A stretch of DNA of 15,256 nt from Planctomycetota bacterium (GCA_030607345.1 JAUWKC010000006.1:1-15256); one strand, 5' to 3'. Shown: positions 1-7,996, numbered from the stretch's first letter. Made by a program: numbers and translations. The notes: generated by a model not told the origin, from the sequence alone.

Positions 1-3
1 TTT

Positions 4-172
4 CATGAATTCTCATACCTTTTTCATACCTCTTTCTAAATTAAGTTAATCCTTCTGCAAGATAAATAAGTCAAATTATCCGGGATTACCCATACAACAT
101 TGTATATCCTTGCTCAGCTACGCCGCTAAGCCTAATTTCTAATAGAATATCAAACTTGTCATTAAAGTTCAA
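4..172 (-). promoter_or_regulatory. Candidate promoter and hairpin-rich leader for a gene off the left edge
   Basis: On the minus strand TTGAAC (172-167) and TATTCT (149-144) are separated by 17 nt, a fair sigma-70-like pair. The predicted transcript starts near 137 and runs left. It carries CTTAGC-GGCGTA-GCTGAG (130-113), the palindrome ATACAATGTTGTAT (105-92) and GGG-TAAT-CCC (91-82). It then becomes AT-rich and purine-rich, with GAGG and AAAAAGG motifs ahead of ATG codons at 16 and 6. The downstream gene would begin at one of these and leave the window, so it cannot be identified. The stretch is visibly AT-richer than its neighbours. No riboswitch class was recognised. The promoter match is only moderate. 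Confidence 0.3.
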
Positions 173-185
173 ACCTTCCGGCTGA

Positions 186-383
186 TTAAGAAAATCTGAT
201 GGTCCGGCGGCCTCCGCAAGGTCTTATACTACCAAGACCTTGCTTTTTTGCACGGATTTGCGTGGGAGACCCGGGTGTGATGAAGGAGAGGATACCGAGA
301 AGCTTTGTTCTATCAGCGGCGATTATTTTATCGGCACTCGACGTGCGGTTTTGGAATTCCTGTGCGGCTTCGGGTAAGGTCAT
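186..383 (-). CDS. Doubtful small ORF coupled to the lptG-like gene, 65 aa
   Basis: The stop codon of the LptG-like gene overlaps an ATG (ATGA, 383-380) that opens a 65-codon frame beginning MTLPEAAQEF and ending at 186. ATGA overlap is a common sign of translational coupling, and the first 45 or so codons look ordinary. Against it, the C-terminal third runs through the intrinsic terminator hairpin at 216-243, no family was recognised, and there is only a short hydrophobic patch (LLGILSFI). It may simply be the 3' untranslated region of lptG. Listed for completeness with low confidence. Confidence 0.18.
   Translation of the reverse strand: MTLPEAAQEFQNRTSSADKIIAADRTKLLGILSFITPGSPTQIRAKKQGLGSIRPCGGRRTIRFS
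216..249 (+). terminator. Rho-independent terminator facing right
   Basis: A perfect 10-bp stem, GCAAGGTCTT (216-225) and AAGACCTTGC (234-243), has an 8-nt loop and is followed by six T on the plus strand. Read on the minus strand the A-tract comes before the hairpin and a GC-rich stretch follows it, so the element is directional and should stop rightward transcription. No plus-strand gene was found between base 1 and the hairpin. It therefore ends either a transcript entering from the left or a short plus-strand RNA. It also shields the 3' end of the leftward lptG-like gene from opposing transcription. Confidence 0.7.
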
Positions 384-1468
384 GTCTTCATTGAATCCAG
401 TTCGAATAAGGCCGTGGGCAGGAAGATAAAAATCGGCAGCCACGCCCACAATTCCACCCTGTTCAAGACGGCCTCCGTGGCGAGCATCTTCGAGATAAAA
501 ACCGTTATGAGACAGACACCCGTCAGCGCAAAACCGGCGGCAACGGCGGATTTCATAGCTTTGGGGTCGCGGCACACCAGGACCGGCAGGCATATCAGAA
601 GCATCACCACGTTCATAATAGGCTCGGTGACACGAAAGTGCTTCTGGCTGAAAAGTTGAGCAAGGTCTCCGACCCTTGGGCCCTGGAGCTGAAGGGCCGT
701 GAGTTGTGACCAGCTCAGCAGAGTCTTGTATTCGGATTTTCGCCTTATAACAATATCCTTGGGGCTTATGTCGCTGGGATACGAGTCAACCACGTGCTGC
801 CGGTGGTCGGGACCCTTTTCGATAAACAGACCGTTGGTCAACTCCCAGCTTTGCGCGTGCGGGTTGTATTTCGCTTTATCGGCCGATATCATCCCCACAA
901 GCTCCCAAACGGCCCATTCGGGGACCCAGCGTCGTATGAGGATAGTGGGCTTGTGAAGCGTTGCCGATTCGACGTCGAATTGCCTGGCAAAGAGCAGGGA
1001 ACCTTTCGCATCGGTTACGCCCTCGACCGTGTAAGACTTCTGCCCTGCGACATCATCCTCGTCTCGAACGAGCTTATCACCCAAAGAGGGTATTATTAGC
1101 TCCTGGTCAATTACCAGCAGCGCCGTCAGCAACACGGAGAGAAAAACTATCGGTGCAATTACGCGTTTGAGACTCACCCCGGAGGCCATCATGGCTATGA
1201 ATTCGTTGCATCGGACCATTTTTCCGAGTGAGAACACGGCCGCCAGCACCGTTATCATTCCGGCAAAGTCACGAAAGTACAGCGTGCTGTTCAATGCGTA
1301 GAAAAGAAACATATTCCTGATAACGGCAAGTGTGCCAAGGTCGGCTTCGGTGAATTCGTCGAGATTTACGAACAGGTCGATTATTATCCGCAGTCCGAGC
1401 AGTACGCAAAAGGCGATTGCGTAACCTATCAGGAAATTTTTCGTGGTATATTTATCAAGCGTTTTCAT
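380..1468 (-). CDS. lptG: LptF/LptG-family permease, LptG-like
   Basis: This is an inner-membrane permease of the YjgP/YjgQ family. In the LptB2FG ABC transporter, two such subunits extract lipopolysaccharide from the inner membrane and feed it to the periplasmic bridge. The 362-residue length is usual for the family. The start MKTLDKYTTKNFLIGY is typical of LptG. Three N-terminal membrane segments (about 12-34, 58-82, 102-122) precede a periplasmic beta-rich part (about 125-280), and three C-terminal segments follow (about 283-299, 308-328, 338-357). The family motif is seen as NEFIAMMASGVSLKRVIAP near residue 88. The gene lies 36 nt downstream of a second family member, so the two form an operon and probably the FG heterodimer. 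No lptB, lptA or lptC is in the window. Assignment to LptG rather than LptF rests on the C-terminal ending and gene order, which is inference. Confidence 0.85.
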   Translation of the reverse strand: MKTLDKYTTKNFLIGYAIAFCVLLGLRIIIDLFVNLDEFTEADLGTLAVIRNMFLFYALNSTLYFRDFAGMITVLAAVFSLGKMVRCNEFIAMMASGVSLKRVIAPIVFLSVLLTALLVIDQELIIPSLGDKLVRDEDDVAGQKSYTVEGVTDAKGSLLFARQFDVESATLHKPTILIRRWVPEWAVWELVGMISADKAKYNPHAQSWELTNGLFIEKGPDHRQHVVDSYPSDISPKDIVIRRKSEYKTLLSWSQLTALQLQGPRVGDLAQLFSQKHFRVTEPIMNVVMLLICLPVLVCRDPKAMKSAVAAGFALTGVCLITVFISKMLATEAVLNRVELWAWLPIFIFLPTALFELDSMKT

Positions 1469-1504
1469 TGTACCTGATTTGATATCCTGCCTTTTCCGGT
1501 CAAG

Positions 1505-3130
1505 TCATCTCCTGTGCAACCTATAGTAAATAGCCACAGCCAGCAGCACCAGAACGCCGAATCCCGCCCACATCAGCGAAGTCCCCGAAATACTCTGAGC
1601 GCCGAGGTTCTTGGTAATATTTTTGCCCGCAAGAATGGCCACCACCAGCACCGCAGCCGGTATGCAGCTTACGCCAAAAGCACTGAGCAGATGTCCGCCC
1701 TTGAGGATAATGCCCAGTCCAATCCCAATCATAATCATCGGTATGCAGCCTACGCCGAACACCAGTCGGCTGTGCATTTCGGCCTCTATTTCAGCGAACG
1801 TCTTCCGTATTCGTCTATGCAGCCTGTTTTGCAGATAGCTGAGTGTGTCACCATGCGGCTCTACCAGAGAGACGGCCTGAGAAGCCAACCTCTTGGCTTG
1901 CAGGCCGCTTTCGGTCCTGAACTTATTCATTTGGGCCTCTACCTCGCCAGGGATAATCAGACCTCGGAGATGCATCCATCCCCAGGCAGGCTGCTCCGGT
2001 GCGCCTCGGCGCTGCCAGGTGGGGCTGTCAAGCTCCAGAGTCAAAGTCGGCGCCAACTCGTCTCCTTCGACGTTCAGAAATGCCCTTCTGCATCGCAAAG
2101 TACGTAAAGGCTGTCCGGTACGGACATCATACTCGTTGACTCGAACAGCTCCTGAAAGCTCGACCCTTGCTTCGGTCTTCTTCGATACGCTCACATCAGC
2201 AGCCTTGAATTCGACGAATTTCGCTCCGCTGTGGAGCCTGTAGAAATTCTCATCTCCGCCGGCTGTCTTCGAGGCAATGTCCTGGGCCAGCAGCTCTGCA
2301 AGCAACTGCCCATAGACCCGCCCGGCAAGTTTTGCAATGGGGTCAAACAGCATCAGGTCGACGTCTCGAATCTTCTTCATCTCGCTAAGCTTCTTGAATT
2401 TTATTCTGTCGCGGAGCAGCGAGCCGAATTCTGCCGTGAAGGACGATAGTCCCAGGGAATATGACCCTTCGGCATCCATCCGGTAAGTGTCTTCGGCGGT
2501 TATCTGCACCTCGTTGAATCTGCGGTGTGGATTGAACAATATGGTGGCGCCTCGGGCGGTGATGACCTCGTTTATAATCCCCCGGTCCATCTTGACGATG
2601 ACTACACCGGCAAGCGTATTGCTCCGGGCGTCGACGCGGTCGGCATAAACGTATGTCAGGGACTTGTCATCAGCGGGCAACTGGTAATAGCCCTTTCGCT
2701 GGATGTTCCGGAAAACTATTTGTTTCGCATTGGCCTTGAACGACCGCTCCGCTCGGTGCACGAACACCGGCATTACGTGGAAACTGAGGATAAGACTTAC
2801 GATTGCGACCATTATTGCCAGGGCCAGGCCCGGATAGACCAGCGTCAGCAGGCTTATGCCGCTCGCCTTGCCGGCATCAAGCTCATTGTCGCTGGCTAAC
2901 CTGCCATAAACCAGCGAAGCAGCAAACAAGGCAGCTACAGGCAGCACAAAGGTCAGAGTAACGGGCACAAAATACCCCATAAGGTGAACCACCTGGCGTG
3001 GCCCTACGCCGTATTTCTGCACAGGCTGGAGAATAATACCCAGGCTCAGAATCAGCGTCAGCGCCAGACTGGCCAAAAGAAAGACCTTAAAGAGCTCACG
3101 AAAAACATACCTGTGCAACGTAAAAACCAT
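1505..3130 (-). CDS. lptF: LptF/LptG-family permease, LptF-like, enlarged periplasmic domain
   Basis: This is the partner permease of the LPS exporter. It opens with TLHRYVFRELFKVFLLA, has further membrane segments at about 51-75 and 94-120, the family motif DNELDAGKASGISLLTLVYPGL near residue 81, and three C-terminal membrane segments (about 460-478, 484-502, 517-535). The periplasmic part between them is about 330 residues, roughly twice what LptF proteins of about 360-390 residues carry, so the protein is 541 residues long. The ATG at 3130 was chosen because LptF proteins begin right at the HRY helix. An in-frame TTG at 3190 would add 20 polar residues, and neither start has a strong ribosome site. 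The downstream lptG-like gene is co-directional with a 36-nt gap. The F versus G label is inference; family membership is secure. Confidence 0.8.
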   Translation of the reverse strand: MVFTLHRYVFRELFKVFLLASLALTLILSLGIILQPVQKYGVGPRQVVHLMGYFVPVTLTFVLPVAALFAASLVYGRLASDNELDAGKASGISLLTLVYPGLALAIMVAIVSLILSFHVMPVFVHRAERSFKANAKQIVFRNIQRKGYYQLPADDKSLTYVYADRVDARSNTLAGVVIVKMDRGIINEVITARGATILFNPHRRFNEVQITAEDTYRMDAEGSYSLGLSSFTAEFGSLLRDRIKFKKLSEMKKIRDVDLMLFDPIAKLAGRVYGQLLAELLAQDIASKTAGGDENFYRLHSGAKFVEFKAADVSVSKKTEARVELSGAVRVNEYDVRTGQPLRTLRCRRAFLNVEGDELAPTLTLELDSPTWQRRGAPEQPAWGWMHLRGLIIPGEVEAQMNKFRTESGLQAKRLASQAVSLVEPHGDTLSYLQNRLHRRIRKTFAEIEAEMHSRLVFGVGCIPMIMIGIGLGIILKGGHLLSAFGVSCIPAAVLVVAILAGKNITKNLGAQSISGTSLMWAGFGVLVLLAVAIYYRLHRR

Positions 3131-3273
3131 ATAGGCGGCTAATCCAATGTCAGACCTTTCGTTTATCTGCCTGTGTGAATCATTTTTCAATAGTAAGGGG
3201 CTTTTTGCAACAAAATTCTCCCTGACGTTTTGCAGCAGCCGGGCCCGACCATCACAGTAATGGTTATTTTCTC

Positions 3274-3303
3274 TTTACACTATAAACGGATAGCGCTTAT
3301 AAT
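3274..3303 (+). promoter_or_regulatory. Sigma-70-type promoter for the protease operon
   Basis: TTTACA (3274-3279) and a perfect TATAAT (3298-3303) are separated by 18 nt. The predicted start is near 3310, about 60 nt ahead of the protease ATG. The short leader contains GGCGGC (3332-3337) pairing with GCCGCC (3353-3358), a 6-bp hairpin ending just before the GGGAG ribosome site at 3360-3364. It could modulate access to that site. The region is divergent with the lptF-like gene, whose own promoter was not clear. Confidence 0.6.
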
Positions 3304-3370
3304 AAATGCCCAGTTGGACTGTGGGGTCTACGGCGGCAGGTCCTGGTTGAGAGCCGCCTGGGAGTAGTCT

Positions 3371-4405
3371 ATGAGCGTGAGCAAAATCGGTGTTCTGGTT
3401 TTTACTGCTGTCTTTGCGGTGTGTCTTATAGCGCCGGGGCTCGGCACGCGAGCCGATACAGTGGTCCTCAAGCAAGGCCAGAGGCTTACAGGCGATATCG
3501 TCTTTGAGAAAGAGTCCGTGCTGTATGTCGATGTCGGCGTAGATGTGCTGGCGATTCCAAAAGACAAAATACTCGAATATCACTACAGTTCAGATAAGCC
3601 AGAGCCACAGGCCGAGCGGGCTGACGCCAACGAGCGCACCACCGAGGCCGGGCAGTCAGAGCCGCCTGAGACGGCCCGGGGACAATTCTATCATACTGCC
3701 AGGCTGAACAAGAAAACCATCGAAGAGTGTGTGGAAACCTTCGCCGAAGCGGTTGTCAAGGTGGCCAGCCCGACCGGAATGGGCTCGGGCTTCTTTATCA
3801 ACGAACAAGGCTGCCTGATAACCAATTATCACGTCATCGAAAAAGAGACAAGAATCGAAGTTACGGTCTTTCAGAAAGCGGAAGATGGATTTGAGAAAAA
3901 GAAATTTAAGAAGGTCAAGATAATTGCCATCAATCCTTTTGTTGACTTAGCGCTGCTGAAGGTTGAGGACTTGGGCGCGACAAAACTTACTTTTGTGTAT
4001 CTCGGCGACATTAAGCGGACCACCGTAGGCGAGAAGGTATTCGCTATCGGAAACCCGCTCGGACTGGAACGAACCGTCACCGACGGCGTGATAAGCAGCA
4101 GAAACAGGGCGTTTCAGGGACTTGTGTATATCCAGACGAATGCCGACATCAATCCGGGCAATTCAGGCGGACCTTTGTTTAACCTTTCGGGCGAGGTAAT
4201 CGGGGTTACGAATATGGGGTATATATTCTTCGGAGGACTCGGCTTTGCCGTACCGGTTAATTACGTCAAGCACTTCATAGAGAACCGCGACGCCTTTGCG
4301 TACGATAAGGACAGCCCCAATACCGGTTACAGGTATCTTCAGCCGGACCGAAGACGCAAAATGACGACGCCCGAATTCCTCAAGGCAAAACCGAAACAGA
4401 ATTGA
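3371..4405 (+). CDS. Secreted HtrA/Deg-like serine protease without PDZ
   Basis: This trypsin-fold (S1C) peptidase probably works in the periplasm in protein quality control or regulated cleavage. Residues 1-28 form a signal peptide. Residues 29-71 are a small beta domain (DTVVLKQGQRLTGDIV, then DVLAIPKDKILEY) of a kind often seen in planctomycete exported proteins. A charged linker follows (about 75-105), then the protease. The catalytic triad is visible: His154 in TNYHVI, Asp192 in VDLALLKV and Ser265 in NPGNSGGP; the GSGF motif is at 138-141. The chain ends about 50 residues after the fold, so no PDZ domain is present, unlike DegP or DegS. GGGAG lies 6 nt before the ATG. The next gene follows after 23 nt and is probably co-transcribed. 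The fold and active site are confident; the substrate is unknown. Confidence 0.87.
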   Translation: MSVSKIGVLVFTAVFAVCLIAPGLGTRADTVVLKQGQRLTGDIVFEKESVLYVDVGVDVLAIPKDKILEYHYSSDKPEPQAERADANERTTEAGQSEPPETARGQFYHTARLNKKTIEECVETFAEAVVKVASPTGMGSGFFINEQGCLITNYHVIEKETRIEVTVFQKAEDGFEKKKFKKVKIIAINPFVDLALLKVEDLGATKLTFVYLGDIKRTTVGEKVFAIGNPLGLERTVTDGVISSRNRAFQGLVYIQTNADINPGNSGGPLFNLSGEVIGVTNMGYIFFGGLGFAVPVNYVKHFIENRDAFAYDKDSPNTGYRYLQPDRRRKMTTPEFLKAKPKQN

Positions 4406-4428
4406 AAAGTTTTTGAGAAGGTTTAGAA

Positions 4429-6360
4429 ATGCAAAAAACACGCATAACTTCTTCGGTACTTTTAGCTGCTGTTTTGTGTTGTTCGACGGGCGCCTTCACT
4501 TCCGCCCAGGCCGAGGTCCTGCCCGATACCGCCAAGTTTCTCCCCCCCGAAACGGTTGGCGTGTTCAACATCGATAATTTCAGCAAGCTGTACGAGCAGC
4601 TTCAGAAGACCGACTTATACAGGCTCTATAAGGACCCGGTGATGTCGCCTTTCGTGGAGGATTTCAAAAGCAAGGTGCTCGACAAGGTGCGTGAAAAGCG
4701 CAACAGAATCGCCGAGGTCATAGTCGATACGGGTATTCTTCCCGAGGGCAGGGTCGCTCTTGCTTTCGTCCTGAACCCGGAGGCAAAAGACAGCAAGCAG
4801 CCTGCCTTTCTTCTGGCAACTCAATGGGGCCAGAACACCGCGAAGATAAAAGAAGCGGTGGGCAAGATGGTCGAAAAAGCTGTCGAGGAGGGTTCCCATA
4901 AAAAAAGCGAAGACTTCCGAGACGTTACAATTGTGACGGTGATTGAGAAACCTTCGCAGTCGCCCGACGAAAGCAGCGGCAATCTGGAAAATGGCAACGC
5001 CGCGCCAACCACCACAGTTGAGCAACCGCCGAAGCAGGTGCATTACTGCTTTTACGATGACTGTCTTTTTGTCGCCGGTGACATCGATATCCTCAAATTC
5101 GCCGTCGCCCATATAGGCGGGGCCACAAGCCGGAACCTCGACTCCAGCGGAGACTACACGAACGCAATGAAAGCCGCAGGGGCTCATCACGACGCCGATT
5201 TGTATGTCAATATCAAGCAGATGGTCCAGGCCGGCATTGCTGCCGACAGCACCGGGAGAACCAAGGCAATGCTGTCCAACCTTGGCCTGGATAATGTTGA
5301 TTCTCTGGCGTGGTCGCTCGGCGTCGGCAGGCTGCCCGGCAGCTCATTTAACGGCAAAGGACTTTTGAAAATCGAGGGCTCCAAAAAGGGTGTCTGCAAG
5401 ATGCTCGATGCCGAATCCGCCGGCCTGAGAGTGCCAACATTTGTACCTGCATCCGCCTGCTCCACAATGTTTTTTAACCTGAACATCAAGACATTTTATG
5501 ATGAACTGGCCAATATCCTCGCCAAGTTTTCTCCTCGGGCCGCATCGATAATGTATATGCCGCTTCTTCCACCCGGTCCGGACGGCCAGCCAGGTCTGCA
5601 ACTGAAACAGGACGTCATCAACCACCTCGGCTCGCAAATCGTAGTCGCGCAAAGTATAAACAAGCCGTTTGCCGTCGGCTCAAAACCGACCGACACATAT
5701 ATCGCCCTGGCGGTTAATGACCGCAACGCTCTTGAGAAGTCCTTGTCACTTTTTCACGCTAAAATGATAGCGCCAAATAAGCCGGACGCCAGGCGTGAGC
5801 TTTTGGGCCATACCATATATTTGGTTGACCTCTCGGCGCTGCTGCCCGCTTTCCTGCCTGCCGGAAGGACGCCTATGCAAGGCCCCGGCGTCCAGCCTGC
5901 TGGGCAGATGCCTACTTTCGCTTTTACCGTCACCGACACCTACCTTCTTTTCGGAACCGAAGCTACGGTGGAAAAAGCTGTTCGTGCATTGAGCAGCAGC
6001 GAAGCTGAGTCCCTCGCTTCTGCGAAGTGGTTTACCGAGGCCAAGTCTGCTATCCCGGCGTCAGTGGGCCTGGCCAGCATCAAGAACGATGAGGTCTCGA
6101 CTGAACTTTCCTGGTGGATGCTCAGGCAGCTCAAGAAGGACCAGCCCGGCAGTGACCAGCCAGGCAGCGGCTCGGTCAACGTAGGTATGAATTCCAGTTT
6201 TAACCTGGTGCTTTCACAGAGCGGCCTTGACTTGTTTGATTTTGGCCTGTTGCCTGAATTCGATGCGGTGCGTAAATATTTCGGTTTGTCAATGTTCTAC
6301 GGTGTCAGCAGGCCGGACGGCTTCTTCTTCGAATTCAGGGACCTAAGCCGGCCTGAATGA
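4429..6360 (+). CDS. Exported DUF3352-like protein, 643 aa
   Basis: This is a large secreted or periplasmic protein of unknown function. Residues 1-28 form a signal peptide (basic start, SVLLAAVLCC core, likely cut after AQA). The mature part begins EVLPDTAKFLPPETVGVFNIDNFSKLYEQL. This opening, with a 'threshold' strand followed by an amphipathic helix and DPVMSPFVEDF, resembles DUF3352-type proteins abundant in Planctomycetes; the family call is from memory of the pattern, not a search. The middle holds a low-complexity Ser/Pro/Thr linker (about 175-200). The rest alternates beta-strand segments and Gly/Ala-rich helices, with no catalytic motif recognised. GAGAAGG lies about 7 nt before the ATG. 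It sits 23 nt after the protease gene and could be its partner or substrate, which is a guess from context. It ends 43 nt from the convergent hisG gene with no terminator visible. Confidence 0.75.
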   Translation: MQKTRITSSVLLAAVLCCSTGAFTSAQAEVLPDTAKFLPPETVGVFNIDNFSKLYEQLQKTDLYRLYKDPVMSPFVEDFKSKVLDKVREKRNRIAEVIVDTGILPEGRVALAFVLNPEAKDSKQPAFLLATQWGQNTAKIKEAVGKMVEKAVEEGSHKKSEDFRDVTIVTVIEKPSQSPDESSGNLENGNAAPTTTVEQPPKQVHYCFYDDCLFVAGDIDILKFAVAHIGGATSRNLDSSGDYTNAMKAAGAHHDADLYVNIKQMVQAGIAADSTGRTKAMLSNLGLDNVDSLAWSLGVGRLPGSSFNGKGLLKIEGSKKGVCKMLDAESAGLRVPTFVPASACSTMFFNLNIKTFYDELANILAKFSPRAASIMYMPLLPPGPDGQPGLQLKQDVINHLGSQIVVAQSINKPFAVGSKPTDTYIALAVNDRNALEKSLSLFHAKMIAPNKPDARRELLGHTIYLVDLSALLPAFLPAGRTPMQGPGVQPAGQMPTFAFTVTDTYLLFGTEATVEKAVRALSSSEAESLASAKWFTEAKSAIPASVGLASIKNDEVSTELSWWMLRQLKKDQPGSDQPGSGSVNVGMNSSFNLVLSQSGLDLFDFGLLPEFDAVRKYFGLSMFYGVSRPDGFFFEFRDLSRPE

Positions 6361-6403
6361 ATCCCGTAACCGCGTGATTTGGGACTGAGTCCGGCCAACA
6401 TTA

Positions 6404-7279
6404 TCAGTGTATGAACTTGTTGAGAGGATACGTGATTATTCCTGACGCGCCGGCTCGCTTCAGGGCAGGAACCAGCGTTCGTTCGACCTTCTTTTCGATA
6501 ATCACCTCCACCGCCATGTAGTCGGAATCGGCAAGACTGGAAACGGTGGGGCTTTTTTCGGCAGGCAGAATCTTCAGTATAGAGTCGAGGTCCGCCCTCT
6601 TGACGTTCATTTTTAGTCCCACTCTGCTTCGAGCATTAATCGCGGCGTTGAGCAAGATTGAAATGCTTTCTATCTTCCGGTGCTTGAACTGGTCCTGCCA
6701 GGCCCGCTTATTCGCTATGAACCTCGTCGTGGAGGTGATTACAGTATCTATTACCCGCAGGTCGTTTGCGCGGAGCGAAGCACCGGTCTCCGTAAGCTCC
6801 ACAATTGCATCGACCAGCCGGGCCTTAACCTCCGTAGCACCCCAGCTAAACTCCACCTTGACATCGATATTCTTCCGCTCAAAGTATTTCTTTGTGGCAT
6901 TGACCAGCTCAGTTGCGACTATACCTCCGGCGAGGTCTGCCGGCTTGGTTACACCGGATTCCTGGGGCACAGCCAGCACCCACATTGCCGGCCTGGCCGT
7001 GGCCTTGCTGTAAGCCAGCTCGGCCACCTCCACGACATCCGATTCGTTCTCCATTATCCAGTCATAGCCTGTTATCCCGGCATCAAGAACACCGTCGGCC
7101 ACATACCTGCTCATCTCCTGAGCACGCAGACAAATCGGCTGTATCTGCTCGTCATCTATCTGCGGCAGGTAACCTCGTTTCAAATCCGATACTTGAAGAC
7201 CAGCCTGAGCGAAAAGCTCAATCGTGGCCTCCTGCAGGCTTCCCGCGGGAATGCCAAGTTTCAATACTTGCTTCGACAT
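6404..7279 (-). CDS. hisG: ATP phosphoribosyltransferase, long form (HisG)
   Basis: This cytosolic enzyme makes the first committed step of histidine synthesis: ATP plus PRPP give N1-(5-phosphoribosyl)-ATP. The 291 residues match the long form, which carries its own regulatory domain and does not need HisZ. The start KLGIPAGSLQEATIELFAQAG is the usual N-terminus. TGYDWIMENESDVVEV lies near 70-86. The PRPP-binding loop is VDAIVELTETGASLRAN (about 156-172). The C-terminal PII-like, histidine-sensing domain spans about 215-291 and ends GASGIITYPLNKFIH. AGGAAGAAG lies about 10 nt before the ATG. The gene is the last of the nusA run, 27 nt after the HhH protein, and no other his gene is nearby. 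That suggests scattered his genes in this genome. Confidence 0.93.
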   Translation of the reverse strand: MSKQVLKLGIPAGSLQEATIELFAQAGLQVSDLKRGYLPQIDDEQIQPICLRAQEMSRYVADGVLDAGITGYDWIMENESDVVEVAELAYSKATARPAMWVLAVPQESGVTKPADLAGGIVATELVNATKKYFERKNIDVKVEFSWGATEVKARLVDAIVELTETGASLRANDLRVIDTVITSTTRFIANKRAWQDQFKHRKIESISILLNAAINARSRVGLKMNVKRADLDSILKILPAEKSPTVSSLADSDYMAVEVIIEKKVERTLVPALKRAGASGIITYPLNKFIH

Positions 7280-7306
7280 TCTGAATACTTCTTCCTTTTG
7301 CTAATG

Positions 7307-7996
7307 TTATTTTTTCTTTTTTGCTTCCTTTTTGGTTTTTTTCCTGGCCTGTTTTTTTGTTTTCGCGGGCGTCTTTCCCCTTTTTCTGGTTCGTCTGGCC
7401 TCGCTGGCGGTTCGCAAAAGAGCATAAAACCGGTATGCGTCCTCGGCCGAGACCTGCCTGGCCAGGAAACCCTTTATTTGCTGTTCGTCGGCGTCCGGAT
7501 GAACCAGCTCGTCACTGCTGAGGTACTCTATCATCCTCCTTGTAAGAGGTATGGCGTGGGCCTGGAGCGATGTCAGCATACAGTAATCAATTGCAAAGTC
7601 GGTGACGACGTTTAGTTTCTCAAGAATCTGGCGTGCCGGCTTTTTGCCGGCTTTTTTCAGAGCCTTCAAACTAACGGCGTTGTATCTGTCGAATATGGAA
7701 TACAAGAACCGGGTAAGCGTCGATGCCGTATCCCTGGTATCGGGGGTATCTTCGCCAAGGACATCTACTATCTCTTCGGTACGGGAGACACGCAGGTCAT
7801 TCAAGCCGACAAAATAACCCTGACACCTTCTCATTGCCGCGTCCGCCGCCCGGCAGGTTATCTTCTCGCTGACGGTCCCGTAAATAATCGCATCAATCGG
7901 GTCATCATAAACAGGACATTCAGGCCTTGCGTATTTCCGCTTCAACGAGCCGTAGAACTTGCGAAGCTTCCGAGCGTATTCTCTGCTATCTTTCAT
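7307..7996 (-). CDS. Endonuclease III-like HhH-GPD protein lacking catalytic residues, lysine-rich tail
   Basis: A 229-residue protein whose layout follows the Nth/HhH-GPD fold. CPVYDDPIDAIIYGTVSEKIT (28-47) matches the helix with the 'DPFELLVATVLSAQTT' type motif. The segment around 108-135 occupies the place of the helix-hairpin-helix, and 136-160 the place of the catalytic helix. The family's HhH with its catalytic Lys (GVGRKTA) reads LNVVTDFA here, and the 'VDTHV.R' segment with the catalytic Asp reads AIPLTRRM, so both key residues appear lost. No 4Fe-4S Cys cluster is present. Residues 200-229 are a Lys/Arg-rich tail (KKQARKKTKKEAKKKK at the end), likely to bind nucleic acid. It lies between rbfA (59-nt gap) and hisG (27-nt gap). 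A role in RNA or ribosome binding is suggested only by context. The fold call is from pattern recognition. Confidence 0.65.
   Translation of the reverse strand: MKDSREYARKLRKFYGSLKRKYARPECPVYDDPIDAIIYGTVSEKITCRAADAAMRRCQGYFVGLNDLRVSRTEEIVDVLGEDTPDTRDTASTLTRFLYSIFDRYNAVSLKALKKAGKKPARQILEKLNVVTDFAIDYCMLTSLQAHAIPLTRRMIEYLSSDELVHPDADEQQIKGFLARQVSAEDAYRFYALLRTASEARRTRKRGKTPAKTKKQARKKTKKEAKKKK

Noticed and set aside
6361..6403. Terminator between the convergent DUF3352-like and hisG genes
   Set aside because: Only 4-bp pairings (such as GGAC/GTCC) with no T-tract on either strand.
6680..7615. 311-codon plus-strand frame across hisG and the HhH-like gene
   Set aside because: It spans two genes on the opposite strand, including certain hisG, and its Phe/Leu-rich stretch is the antisense of the lysine-rich tail.
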